From IMG/VR virus record IMGVR_UViG_3300046516_001541, positions 1-64,000 of that record: a stretch of DNA of 64,000 nucleotides, one strand, 5' to 3'. The notes under the pieces were generated by a model. That model had not been told where the DNA came from and searched no databases. It worked only from the letters and a program-made list of their open reading frames with translations. Made by a program: the position numbers and the translations under genes. The first letter of the stretch is position 1; every line of letters starts with the position of its first letter. The DNA comes from a virus. Of the stretch, positions 22,145-29,782 are shown piece after piece.

Positions 22145-22527
22145 GGGATCCACCCTGGCACCTCCAGTTGATCAATGACTGTCCACGTCTCTTCGCAATA
22201 TTGGCAGCGCTTGCCATGGCACTCGTCGCACTTCGCCGCCAGCGTCATGAGAGTCGTGCGCGCGAGAAAGATCCGGGCGACCGCCGCTGTCTGGACATGT
22301 TGGCGATATTCGAGCCAGCGGTCCGAATCCTCGGCAGTCGAGAGGAACATGCCAGGGATCTTCCCGCTCGGCTGCTGCGGCCATGGCGGTAACAGAGGCG
22401 TTCCCGCGACCGTCGGAGCGGTTTGCCTGGCCATGCATCGCTGAGCCTCGAGGCATTTGTCCGGATAATCACAACCACCGCGCCAGATGCACGATACGCC
22501 AGGCGGCGGTTTAGTCGTAGTCGACAT
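22141..22527 (-). CDS. Cys-rich hypothetical protein, 128 aa
   Basis: Start ATG 22527 (MSTTTKPPPGVSCIWRGGC). Cysteines cluster at both ends: CIWRGGCDYPDKCLEAQRC and CDECHGKRCQYCEE. The second resembles a zinc hook/DnaJ-like CxxCxGxxCxxC. Overlaps both neighbours. Unknown function. Confidence 0.6.
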   Translation of the reverse strand: MSTTTKPPPGVSCIWRGGCDYPDKCLEAQRCMARQTAPTVAGTPLLPPWPQQPSGKIPGMFLSTAEDSDRWLEYRQHVQTAAVARIFLARTTLMTLAAKCDECHGKRCQYCEETWTVIDQLEVPGWIP

Positions 22528-22756
22528 GACCGGCCGTCTCCTCGCCGTCTGATGGCTCGTCTCCGTCGTCAGTGGCGTCGGACATTGATTCGTCAGCCGC
22601 ACCTTCAGGATCGTCTTCAAAACTGTCGTGCAGATCCTCCAAATCGGTGGAATTCGCTATCGCATCAGCATCAACCTGGCTGCAGTGGAAATGATCAATG
22701 AGTCGTGTCTTGAAACGATGCATCCACTCTTCTTCGTTGAACGAAGTATCAGCCAT
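22511..22756 (-). CDS. Acidic protein, 81 aa
   Basis: Starts MADTSFNEEEWMHRFKTRL; from residue about 35 the chain is almost all Asp, Glu, Ser and Gly (EDDPEGAADESMSDATDDGD), likely disordered. Such acidic phage proteins can mimic DNA or act as anti-restriction factors, but nothing specific supports it here. Confidence 0.6.
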   Translation of the reverse strand: MADTSFNEEEWMHRFKTRLIDHFHCSQVDADAIANSTDLEDLHDSFEDDPEGAADESMSDATDDGDEPSDGEETAGHVDYD

Positions 22757-22988
22757 TTTCCCACTCCTTTTGAATGCGATCGGCTTCCGTCGTCAGCGCC
22801 CTCGCGCGCTCCGTATGCCATTTGCTGGAATCGGCCATGTCCATCCCGTCCGCCTCAGTAGCCCAGCAATCGTGCATATCGGCCAAAGCGCGCAGCACTC
22901 TCGGATTTTTGGACGCCTTTTTCAGTTCGCGTTCTGTGAGCTCGAACGCGGGAACGGCAGCGGGCGCGGTTGGCGAAACGTCAGCCAT
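22749..22988 (-). CDS. Helical hypothetical protein, 79 aa
   Basis: Starts MADVSPTAPAAVPAFELTER; the rest is a charged helical bundle (ELKKASKNPRVLRALADMHD). Start shares bases with the previous stop (TAATG). No family recognised. Confidence 0.6.
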   Translation of the reverse strand: MADVSPTAPAAVPAFELTERELKKASKNPRVLRALADMHDCWATEADGMDMADSSKWHTERARALTTEADRIQKEWENG

Positions 22989-23308
22989 TAGTGAACCTTT
23001 TGTTTGCAGGGGAATTTGAACGATCGAGGATCGTCAATTCGGCCGGCGGTCGTGACCATGGCGCGTTGCCCACATTCATCACAAGTTACAATGTAGATCC
23101 CGCAACGCACGGCCGGATAGGGCAAATCAACCTTACATGCCCGCGTCGATCCATGACTCGTGTCGACATCGACACCGGTCGGGAGTGCTGGATTGGCTGG
23201 GGACTGGGCGGTCCGGACTTTATCGAGCCAAATTATTTTGAACGCCAAACAGCACTCCTTGATTGCCTGCCCGCGCGCCTGCGGTTTACAGACCTTTCGT
23301 CCGACCAA
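22988..23308 (-). CDS. Zinc-binding hypothetical protein, up to 106 aa
   Basis: The C-terminal 40 residues (GIYIVTCDECGQRAMVTTAG, ending FKFPCKQKVH) resemble a common phage zinc-ribbon pattern. The start is uncertain: the TTG at 23308 lacks a ribosome-binding site and the upstream gene ends 47 nt earlier. Unknown function. Confidence 0.5.
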   Translation of the reverse strand: MVGRKVCKPQARGQAIKECCLAFKIIWLDKVRTAQSPANPALPTGVDVDTSHGSTRACKVDLPYPAVRCGIYIVTCDECGQRAMVTTAGRIDDPRSFKFPCKQKVH

Positions 23309-23355
23309 GGTACCGATAGGTTTACTTAGCCGTTCGGCGCGCGGGCGGGACTCGG

Positions 23356-23553
23356 TTAGTTCCCAGACAGAAACCCTTCAGCCTGTTCGATATTGATTAT
23401 CCACAAAACAGCGTATTCCACAAGCGCCGGAATTGGCACGACTCCGGTCTCATACCGGAATAGGTCAAATACATCGATTTGCAGACGGGCCGCCAGTTCG
23501 GCGTGCGTCGATTTAGAATCCGCAAGCAACATGCGGAATTCGCTGGCGATCAT
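23356..23553 (-). CDS. Cro/C1-like HTH-type protein, 65 aa
   Basis: ATG 23553 follows GAGG and the stop of the TM peptide by a few bases. The segment HAELAARLQIDVFDLFRYET followed by GVVPIPALVEYAVLWI has the spacing of a small XRE-like helix-turn-helix protein. Possibly a second regulator of the phage; weak assignment. Confidence 0.5.
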   Translation of the reverse strand: MIASEFRMLLADSKSTHAELAARLQIDVFDLFRYETGVVPIPALVEYAVLWIINIEQAEGFLSGN

Positions 23554-23555
23554 GG

Positions 23556-23660
23556 TCAATCCATTTCCTCGCGCCACCATTCCGCGCATAGTATGAAGAT
23601 CGCCACCGAACCGAGGAGGATCGCCTCGAGCAGCATGTGTTGCCACAACGGACTCATCAT
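23556..23660 (-). CDS. Single-TM peptide, 34 aa
   Basis: ATG pair at 23660/23657 with GAGGAA six nt upstream and an ATGA overlap with the previous stop. Begins MMSPLWQHMLLEAILLG, crosses the membrane once (LLGSVAIFILCAEWW) and ends in acidic residues. Role unknown. Confidence 0.5.
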   Translation of the reverse strand: MMSPLWQHMLLEAILLGSVAIFILCAEWWREEMD

Positions 23661-24250
23661 GGTTCCTCGCCGGCTGATTCCTTGACGCCAGTGTGACCGG
23701 TCAGTGTCGGCGTGAATGTGCCAGTCCGCAGGCCCGGGGCCGATGGATCCAAATAGACGTCATGCGATCCCGCCGGCAGGCCTGGCGCATATATGCAAGC
23801 AGCCGAGCATTCCCCGTTCTCGTCGATGATCAGGTTGGCAATCGGAGCCTGGGGCCCAATCGCCGTTTTGGCTTGCAACGTCGGACAGTTCTGCTCCGGT
23901 TCGGCGTGGCGCTGCTGGCAGATGGAGCAGGGCGGAATCGGCGCGAAGCCTTCCGATAGTTGCGCGATTTGGTCGATGTCTTCCGGGAGTACTCGACTGC
24001 GCGTGGCGAGTTTGTGAATCTCCCAGAGCCGATCGCTCCTGAAGTCCGCTCGCGTTTCGAGAGCAACTCGTTCTTGTTGCTGCACCTCAGAGCCAATATT
24101 CGCAAGTATCCATTGCGCGAGAGCAACGGCCTCGCCGTGCCTTCTTGCATCCAACGCCAATTTCCGACAACATTCAGCGCGAATTTTAGTGAGCAACTCA
24201 TTTGAGGTTTTCTGGCGCTTTGTTCCCGTTGGGATGTGCTCACTTGTCAC
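23657..24250 (-). CDS. Hypothetical protein, 197 aa
   Basis: GTG start at 24250 with an excellent GGAGG six nt before it; start MTSEHIPTGTKRQKTSNELL. Residues 20-85 are helical, then CSICQQRH and two later Cys may bind metal; the C-terminal part is beta-rich. A competing frame in the same strand (GTG 24243) looks like shadow. No family recognised. Confidence 0.6.
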   Translation of the reverse strand: MTSEHIPTGTKRQKTSNELLTKIRAECCRKLALDARRHGEAVALAQWILANIGSEVQQQERVALETRADFRSDRLWEIHKLATRSRVLPEDIDQIAQLSEGFAPIPPCSICQQRHAEPEQNCPTLQAKTAIGPQAPIANLIIDENGECSAACIYAPGLPAGSHDVYLDPSAPGLRTGTFTPTLTGHTGVKESAGEEP

Positions 24251-24434
24251 GGCTGGCCTCCGCAATCTTTTGCAACTTGTGTTCTTCCCACTGCTGATCA
24301 GACATGAGGGGTTGACGTAAAGCCGTGACGCCACTCTTCGTATGCGTCCAGCGCGCATAACCTTGGTGACTCGGATCCCAAATGAATCCAGCCGCCTCCA
24401 TGTCAATCGTTTCCGATGTGGGCCGTTTATCCAT
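24240..24434 (-). CDS. Hypothetical protein, 64 aa
   Basis: ATG 24434 (MDKRPTSETIDMEAAGFIWD) overlaps the upstream stop by 8 bp. GFIWDPSHQGYARWTHTKSG looks like a compact beta structure rich in aromatic residues. Unknown function. Confidence 0.55.
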   Translation of the reverse strand: MDKRPTSETIDMEAAGFIWDPSHQGYARWTHTKSGVTALRQPLMSDQQWEEHKLQKIAEASRDK

Positions 24435-24687
24435 CGACGCATGCCCAACAAGAATCGCCGTCATTATTGGTGTCAACTTTGGGCGGCCATGCCGCGACAT
24501 CTGCGCATTGAATATCCAAGTCCTGCATGCTCACGAGCATCGCCTGAATCTTCGTGGCCTCGTGATACTGATGATCCCGATTGCAACAATGCGCGAGTGC
24601 AATCAGGTCCTGACGCATCTCTTCGATCCGTTCTTTGACCGTCTGCGGTGTAGAGTGCTCATTGGGGTCGAGTGTTGTATCAGCCAT
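24427..24687 (-). CDS. Hypothetical protein, 86 aa
   Basis: ATG 24687 (MADTTLDPNEHSTPQTVKER) overlaps the previous gene by 8 bp. Predicted helical hairpin (ERIEEMRQDLIALAHCCNRD), acidic end with two Cys. No family recognised. Confidence 0.55.
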   Translation of the reverse strand: MADTTLDPNEHSTPQTVKERIEEMRQDLIALAHCCNRDHQYHEATKIQAMLVSMQDLDIQCADVAAWPPKVDTNNDGDSCWACVDG

Positions 24688-24943
24688 CGAAGTTGCTCCA
24701 TTCCTCTTCATCATAGTTGTCCTGGCACATGGATTCGTGCAACGTCTTAATAATCACGGCGGCGCTCACCAGCGATTGTGCGCGGACGAATTCATCATCC
24801 TCCATCAATAACTCGGCCATCCGCTGCATCTCGACGCGCCACTGGACGAGTTTGTCGGCGAACGTGATCTTCTTCTTTCGGCGTTTCGGCGTGCGCGTTT
24901 CGGCGTCGATCTTGGCTTTCGCAGGCCGCTTGGCGTCGCTCAT
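24680..24943 (-). CDS. Hypothetical protein, 87 aa
   Basis: Starts MSDAKRPAKAKIDAETRTPK with a basic block RRKKKIT, followed by a helical domain and an acidic end (DEEEWSNFDG). ATG overlaps the stop of the gene before. Unknown function. Confidence 0.55.
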   Translation of the reverse strand: MSDAKRPAKAKIDAETRTPKRRKKKITFADKLVQWRVEMQRMAELLMEDDEFVRAQSLVSAAVIIKTLHESMCQDNYDEEEWSNFDG

Positions 24944-25482
24944 GATTGGGGTTCTCCATCTTTCACCGAAGATGCACCGTGAACCGTGCAGGCCGAATCT
25001 CTTACGAGCCTTCCATTTTCACTGAAGTAACAGCCCCAACTGCACTGACCGGTCGGGCGCCTGATTAGGTCATTGCTGGCTTTCTGAGCGGTCACTTCGC
25101 CAGTACCGGCTGACATCGTTGCGCCGCAGCCATTCAGGCATGCATGCACCCGGCGAATCGCGCTCCATTCGTGCTCGCACGTCTCGTGCGAACTACGCAA
25201 CCGTGCAATCTCTGCGTCCCGCTCATCGAGCATACGGAGCAACTTCGAGCGGTGCCATGGTGCGTGACGAATTGCGTCGCCGGAATAAATGACACGTTCT
25301 GGCGGGACGCTGCGATCAGTCGAATTACTCGGCCAATCGAATCCGGTGTTGCGGCAGTCCTCGCGGATTTGTGCCAGCAAGGGGCTCTCCTTTGAGGTGC
25401 GTGTGCTATTGGGCACCGCACACTGGGTGCACTCTGTGTCGATACTGCCGTGAACGCACGTTGTCCATGATTTATTTTGCAC
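24940..25482 (-). CDS. Cys-rich hypothetical protein, 180 aa
   Basis: GTG 25482 with GAGAGGA eight nt upstream; starts MQNKSWTTCVHGSIDTECTQ. Nine Cys occur, including CVHG...CTQC and CLNGCG. A helix near residue 85 (LLRMLDERDAEIARLRSSHE) could be a short coiled coil. Unknown function. Confidence 0.55.
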   Translation of the reverse strand: MQNKSWTTCVHGSIDTECTQCAVPNSTRTSKESPLLAQIREDCRNTGFDWPSNSTDRSVPPERVIYSGDAIRHAPWHRSKLLRMLDERDAEIARLRSSHETCEHEWSAIRRVHACLNGCGATMSAGTGEVTAQKASNDLIRRPTGQCSWGCYFSENGRLVRDSACTVHGASSVKDGEPQS

Positions 25483-25654
25483 GTTGCATGTCCTCTCGCG
25501 CAGCGATAATCCGTGACTCACACTCGGATTTAATGTCTTCTAACATATCGATCCAAGCAACGATCGGTAGTGGTGGCCTCCCTTCGCGGTCAATGACCGT
25601 CATGACCCGTGTGACCTTGTCAGAGATATCCGTCTCCGATGTGGGCGTGCTCAT
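25472..25654 (-). CDS. Hypothetical protein, 60 aa
   Basis: ATG 25654 (MSTPTSETDISDKVTRVMTV) overlaps the TGA of the membrane gene (ATGA). Ends EDMQRAK. Small, soluble, mostly helical. No family recognised. Confidence 0.55.
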   Translation of the reverse strand: MSTPTSETDISDKVTRVMTVIDREGRPPLPIVAWIDMLEDIKSECESRIIAAREDMQRAK

Positions 25655-25854
25655 TTCCGTTTCACCTTGTGCAGATGGATTGCAACAGTCATTGCAACGA
25701 TGCCCATAAACCAACGATCTTCGGTCCCGCCACTCCACTTTGCGGCGAAAAATGCACTCCAATGCCAAATGAAGAATACGACGACAGATGCGGCAATATT
25801 TACGGAATGCTCGTGCCAAGAAGATTTCTCTTCGGTGGGCAACTCATCCAGCAC
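25651..25854 (-). CDS. Small membrane protein, 67 aa
   Basis: Two hydrophobic stretches: residues about 18-36 (NIAASVVVFFIWHWSAFFA) and 47-60 (WFMGIVAMTVAIHL), with a basic end KVKRK. Overlaps both neighbours. Possibly a second small holin-like or membrane effector; no evidence for role. Confidence 0.55.
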   Translation of the reverse strand: MLDELPTEEKSSWHEHSVNIAASVVVFFIWHWSAFFAAKWSGGTEDRWFMGIVAMTVAIHLHKVKRK

Positions 25855-26113
25855 GGCGTTTCTCCTTGGCCTGTTCCTCTTCCCACTTCAGACGAAACTT
25901 GAGACGAGCTGCGGCGATGTGGACGGCCTCACGCTCTTTGTACGTGCCTCCATGCCACCACGCCTGACGCATCGCCTTCAGCAATTTGCCAAGGTGTGTA
26001 TTGGGAGGATTCTCGCAAACTTCTCGTCCTCGAATCCAACTCTGGATATCGTCGGTATCGAAGGCCAGTAACGCGAATTCTGCAGCTTGGCGAACAGCCG
26101 TGTCATTTGCCAT
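25844..26113 (-). CDS. Hypothetical protein, 89 aa
   Basis: Starts MANDTAVRQAAEFALLAFDT and is a charged helical protein with several Trp (AMRQAWWHGGTYKEREAVHI). Overlaps neighbours by 11 bp. No family recognised. Confidence 0.6.
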   Translation of the reverse strand: MANDTAVRQAAEFALLAFDTDDIQSWIRGREVCENPPNTHLGKLLKAMRQAWWHGGTYKEREAVHIAAARLKFRLKWEEEQAKEKRRAG

Positions 26114-26345
26114 CGGATAGTTCCTGCCCGATCCTCTTCACGAGCCGTTGACGAGCTGCATCCGCCTGGGAGGAAGTAATCATTCGATGGAGAAAGCACG
26201 TCGTAATGGCATCGGCCACGTGTTGCCAGCGCTTCGCATCTTTCGCTTTCCAGCCGCTGATCCGGCCTTTGCGCAGTTGGTTGGCGATCCTATCTGCGAG
26301 GGCACCGAACGCGATCTGGAAGCGCTGTTTTGTCGCGTCTACCAT
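26103..26345 (-). CDS. Hypothetical protein, 80 aa
   Basis: ATG 26345 (MVDATKQRFQIAFGALADRI), overlapping the DUF6011-like gene by 7 bp. Basic and helical, could bind nucleic acid. Upstream open frame is shadow of the previous gene. No family recognised. Confidence 0.55.
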   Translation of the reverse strand: MVDATKQRFQIAFGALADRIANQLRKGRISGWKAKDAKRWQHVADAITTCFLHRMITSSQADAARQRLVKRIGQELSDGK

Positions 26346-27115
26346 TCCAATTTCCCCGCGCAAATTGGTCCGATCCCGCGTTCGATTGATTCGGCATCCT
26401 CCAGCCTTCGATTGCAAACGCCACAGCGGCCAACAAGCTTTCCGTAAGCTACCGACGCGGCGCGCGGATCCGCGATGATGGCGCGCAGCGCATCTTTGAT
26501 ATCGCCTGTGTACAACTTCCCAGGAGCCTGCCGACCGTACTTCTTCTGCTGGCCATACTCGGCACCGTCGCTGACGAAGATGAAACCGGACCATTTCGAC
26601 GGCGGCGTCGGGCGCTCAATCTTCACTTTCAATCGCGTCTCGCCATCCGGCACGGCGTAGAAACCTTCCGGGACCGACGACAGGTCAATGTCATTACCGT
26701 TGGGTTCGGCGCGAACGATCGCCGTCATGCGCTCAGCTGCGCGCGCGGCATCCTCGGCGAGAATCTTCCGGACCCCGACGACCTGTCCTGTCGTCAAGGG
26801 ACCTTCCTCGTATCGCCGCACAAGCGAACCGGCAAAGCTGTTGTGCGGCAGGTTGTCATAGATCCATTGAATGACATCGCGATGCGCTTCGATCCACGCA
26901 TTTTTGGCGGCAATTCGCTCGTGTTGTTGTTTCGAGATGCCGGCAGATTTACGCACTGGGCGCCTCGGCGATCCGCCTCGCGTAGCGGCGAATTCTACAG
27001 ACGTCTGCAGAAAGCTTTTCGGCGTCGGCTCGACGGTGGGCTCAGCGTCCAAATCGCCTTCGAGGTCATCGAATCCGGTCGACTTTTGCACGAGCGTGAT
27101 ATTGGCGAGTGGCAT
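26339..27115 (-). CDS. DUF6011-like protein, 258 aa
   Basis: First gene of the long minus cluster; AGGAG lies 10 nt before the ATG. The C-terminal 35 residues, GKLVGRCGVCNRRLEDAESI followed by ERGIGPICAGK, are the DUF6011 signature, a short Cys4-type module at the end of many phage and bacterial proteins. The central part (FYAVPDGETRLKVKIERP; IFVSDGAEYG) is beta-rich and recurs with DUF6011 in phages. Molecular role unknown. Confidence 0.7.
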   Translation of the reverse strand: MPLANITLVQKSTGFDDLEGDLDAEPTVEPTPKSFLQTSVEFAATRGGSPRRPVRKSAGISKQQHERIAAKNAWIEAHRDVIQWIYDNLPHNSFAGSLVRRYEEGPLTTGQVVGVRKILAEDAARAAERMTAIVRAEPNGNDIDLSSVPEGFYAVPDGETRLKVKIERPTPPSKWSGFIFVSDGAEYGQQKKYGRQAPGKLYTGDIKDALRAIIADPRAASVAYGKLVGRCGVCNRRLEDAESIERGIGPICAGKLEW

Positions 27116-27155
27116 CTTTTCCTGCTCCTTGACTGACGTTTCAGCCCATGCCTCA

Positions 27156-27184
27156 AATATAGAGCATTACTCAAAAAAGAGCAA
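27156..27184 (-). promoter_or_regulatory. Sigma-70-like promoter for the minus cluster
   Basis: Minus strand: -35 TTGCTC (27184-27179), 17-bp spacer, -10 TATATT (27161-27156), about 40 nt before the ATG at 27115. It has no TACGCA operator, so the long cluster is not under the same control as the left arm. It is the only promoter I can see for the whole 13.6-kb block. Confidence 0.6.
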
Positions 27185-27274
27185 GACGCGCGTCACATAC
27201 CGGAAAAGACACAATTTCTCCGCATTCTTACCCCATAAATACTGGATATATATGGGATAGACACATGCTCTAGA

Positions 27275-27302
27275 CCCCGGCCAGACCGGGGCCAGACCGG
27301 GG
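27275..27302. repeat. GC-rich tandem 11-mer with hairpin potential
   Basis: CCAGACCGGGG occurs twice in a row (27281-27291 and 27292-27302), preceded by CCCCGG (27275-27280) that can pair with either CCGGGG. It lies between the divergent promoters. A protein-binding site or terminator for leftward read-through is possible. Confidence 0.55.
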
Positions 27303-27309
27303 CACGAGG

Positions 27310-27325
27310 TCGTGACACCAGACTG
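27310..27325 (+). promoter_or_regulatory. TCGTGAC motif before the portal gene
   Basis: TCGTGACACCAGACTG begins exactly 21 nt before the portal ATG. Same element at the same distance before the genes at 33243, 45889 and 54071, and 22 nt before 39278. This copy lies in a divergent gap that must hold a rightward promoter. Confidence 0.5.
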
Positions 27326-27330
27326 CGGTC

Positions 27331-29064
27331 ATGAGCGAAACCCCCCGTTCCGTTGCGTTCGACGAGTCCGCCCCGGCATCCGAGCGGCTGGCGGCCCAAA
27401 CCGAGCTCACAAAATCCACGATGCCCACGATCACGGGAGACCTGATCCCGCGGTCGGACTTGGCGCCAGTCATCGATTTCATTACGCATCGCTTCGACGA
27501 AGCACAGATGGCGAAATCGCTGACCCGCAGCAATATCATCCCGTTCCCGTCTCAGGCGGTCGAACAGCGCAAGCCAGGCATGCAGTCGGTCTACCTCGAC
27601 GACATGCAACTCACTGTGATGGGGGATTATTACGAGCGGCCCAGCGTGTTCACGTTCGACAGCATGCGCTCGATGGTCGAACAGACGCCGATTCTGAACG
27701 CCGTGATCATGACGCGGATCCGGCAGGTTTCCCGGTTCTGCAAATTGTCGGATCCGGACTCGCCAGGCTTCCAGATCAAATTGCGCGACAAAGACGCAAA
27801 GGCGTCAAAGGCGGAACTGAAAGAGATCGACGTGCTGCAGGGCTTCTTCATCAACTGCGGCTGGGAGAGCAATCCGCGCAAGCGGTTGAAGTTGAAGCGC
27901 GATCACCTCTCTAACTTCATGGCGAAGCTGGTTCGTGATTCGCTGACCATGGACTCGACGCCGATCGAGACCGAATTCAAGCGCGATCGCAACCTGGGAA
28001 TGGACGGAATGTATGCCGTCGACGGCTCGACGATCCGTCTGTGTACGGAGCAGGGCTACCAGGGTGACGATGAAATTTTTGCGCTGCAGGTCATCCAGGG
28101 GCGCATTCGCGCGGCGTATACGCATGACGACCTCATTTATATACCGCGCAATCCGCGCACGGATGTCCTGTCGGCCGGCTACGGCCTGAGTGAGACCGAG
28201 CTCCTCATTCGCGTGGTGACCGGTTTCCTGAATGCGTTCAGTTACAACACGAAGTATTTCGACTCGAACGCGATTCCGAAAGGCATCCTGCATCTCTCCG
28301 GCAACTACACCGAAGAGGACATCAACGGGTTCAAGCGCTATTGGAACGCCATGGTCAAAGGCGTGGCCAATTGGTGGACGCTGCCGGTCATGGTCTCGAA
28401 GGATCAGGAATCGAAGGCCAATTTCGAGAACCTGGGCGCCGATGTCAACGAGATGATGTTTTCGAAATGGATGACGTTCCTGACGTCGATCGTCTGTGCG
28501 ATCTACGGCATGAGTCCAGAGGAAATCAACTTCGAGGCCTTCACGACCGGCAAGTCAAACCTATCGGGCAGTGACACCGAAGAGAAGATCGCGAATTCGA
28601 AGGACAGCGGCCTCGAGCCATTGCTGTCCTACTTCGAGAACATTTTCACCGATTACGTCGTCTCGGATTTCGCAGCGAAGTATGCATTCCACTGGACCGG
28701 TCGCGAGCAGGACGATCCCAAGCAAAGCTTCGAGGAAGTCAAATTATGCGGCACAGTGGACGAATTGCGCGCGGCCCGCGGCGAAGATCCCATCGATGGC
28801 GATTGGGGAAGCGCTCCGCTGAATCCGTCGCTCATTCCAGTATGGCAGGCTGAAAATCAGCCGCAGCCTGGCGGCTCCGAGCAGGAGAAGTTGTTGAATG
28901 GTGCTTTTCCGGCGCCGCAGCCTGGCGGCAAGCAGAAGGAGAAAACAACTCCGGATGACAAAAGCAAAAACCGCAAAGGCACTCCTCCCAAGAAACCCAA
29001 GGCGAAGGAGGTTGCGACGATGAGCAAGGCGTTTGGACTTCCCATTTACTACATCGAGACTTAA
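27331..29064 (+). CDS. Portal protein, 577 aa
   Basis: Typical phage portal layout: an N-terminal arm, then the core with PSVFTFDSMRSMVEQTPILN, the DGSTIRL and DDLIYIPRNPRTD elements, the stem-like region DINGFKRYWNAMVKGVANWW, and AIYGMSPEEINFE with the downstream S/T-rich loop (TGKSNLSGSDTEEKI). The C-terminal 90 residues are Pro/Gly/Lys-rich with two PQPGG repeats. Twelve copies form the DNA gate of the head and dock the terminase. The ribosome-binding site is weak. Confidence 0.85.
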   Translation: MSETPRSVAFDESAPASERLAAQTELTKSTMPTITGDLIPRSDLAPVIDFITHRFDEAQMAKSLTRSNIIPFPSQAVEQRKPGMQSVYLDDMQLTVMGDYYERPSVFTFDSMRSMVEQTPILNAVIMTRIRQVSRFCKLSDPDSPGFQIKLRDKDAKASKAELKEIDVLQGFFINCGWESNPRKRLKLKRDHLSNFMAKLVRDSLTMDSTPIETEFKRDRNLGMDGMYAVDGSTIRLCTEQGYQGDDEIFALQVIQGRIRAAYTHDDLIYIPRNPRTDVLSAGYGLSETELLIRVVTGFLNAFSYNTKYFDSNAIPKGILHLSGNYTEEDINGFKRYWNAMVKGVANWWTLPVMVSKDQESKANFENLGADVNEMMFSKWMTFLTSIVCAIYGMSPEEINFEAFTTGKSNLSGSDTEEKIANSKDSGLEPLLSYFENIFTDYVVSDFAAKYAFHWTGREQDDPKQSFEEVKLCGTVDELRAARGEDPIDGDWGSAPLNPSLIPVWQAENQPQPGGSEQEKLLNGAFPAPQPGGKQKEKTTPDDKSKNRKGTPPKKPKAKEVATMSKAFGLPIYYIET

Positions 29065-29069
29065 CTGAC

Positions 29070-29372
29070 ATGCAAATCGTTGATCCGGTGACAGGGAAAC
29101 CGAACCCACTCAAAGGTGTAGATGGGAGGCTGTCGACGACGCTGCCGCCGAATGCCTTCGCCATCACGCCAAGCGATGTCGCCATGTACGATCCGCCGAT
29201 ATCGGTCTGGGTGGGCGATGCCGGTACCGTGAATGTCGCGGTTGTGCCGTATGGGCTCAAAGGCGATAAGAGTGTGATTTTCCCGGCAACGCTGGGAATG
29301 ACGTTGCCTGTATTGTGCAAGCAAGTACTTTCGACCGGCACGACCGCCGCCACACTCCGCGGCCAGTTCTAA
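29070..29372 (+). CDS. Spike-base-like structural protein A, 100 aa
   Basis: Ends with MTLPVLCKQVLSTGTTAATL, similar to the last strand of phage and gene-transfer-agent spike base proteins (RVKRV-x-x-TGTTATG pattern). Starts MQIVDPVTGKPNPLKGVDGR. It is paralogous to the next gene. The likely fold is a small beta barrel on the virion surface or tail spike; placement next to fibre-like genes agrees. Confidence 0.55.
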   Translation: MQIVDPVTGKPNPLKGVDGRLSTTLPPNAFAITPSDVAMYDPPISVWVGDAGTVNVAVVPYGLKGDKSVIFPATLGMTLPVLCKQVLSTGTTAATLRGQF

Positions 29373-29376
29373 GCTC

Positions 29377-29772
29377 GTGACGTTGCAGCTCCTCGACCCG
29401 GTCAAGGGCGACCCACATCCGCCAAAAGGCGTCGATGGGCGCCTATCAACTTGTCAGATGCCAGATGCAGGGCTGCTCACTCCCGACGATATGGTCGTCT
29501 ACGACCCGCCGATTCGGTTGTGGATTGGTGACGCTGCCTCGTTGCTGGTGACTGTCGCTCCCTATGGCCGCGGCGGCGATGCGCTCGTGCAGTATCCGAC
29601 GAAACTCGGAATGACGATTCCGGTTCTCGTTAAACAGGTTAAGGCAACCGGGACCACAGCCACAATTTTGATCGGCCAGACGGCGTTCAAGCCGATGGTA
29701 CCGACCGGTCCGACCGCCGACTCAACGCTCATCACGGCGGACGACACAACAATTACCGCAGATAGTTTCTAG
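29377..29772 (+). CDS. Spike-base-like structural protein B, 131 aa
   Basis: Paralogue of the previous gene: KGVDGRLST, YDPPIRLWIGDA and MTIPVLVKQVKATGTTATIL match position by position. It adds about 30 residues at the C-terminus with a small repeat (DSTLITADDTTITADSF). Start is a GTG at 29377. Function as in paralogue A, by likeness only. Confidence 0.55.
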   Translation: MTLQLLDPVKGDPHPPKGVDGRLSTCQMPDAGLLTPDDMVVYDPPIRLWIGDAASLLVTVAPYGRGGDALVQYPTKLGMTIPVLVKQVKATGTTATILIGQTAFKPMVPTGPTADSTLITADDTTITADSF

Positions 29773-29782
29773 GGGTTTCCCA

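Noticed and set aside
23830-24243. Minus-strand ORF (GTG start, GTGA overlap)
   Set aside because: Although coupled, its composition is Ser/Arg/Pro shadow-like; the frame at 23657-24250 has GGAGG before its start and a balanced protein.
26992-27014. TTCTACAGACGTCTGCAGAA, resembling the TACGCA operators
   Set aside because: It lies inside the coding part of the DUF6011-like gene, lacks the TACGCA core and has no -35/-10 pair at a 16-bp spacer.
27275-27302. CRISPR-like short repeats
   Set aside because: Only two 11-bp units in direct contact without spacers; no cas genes.
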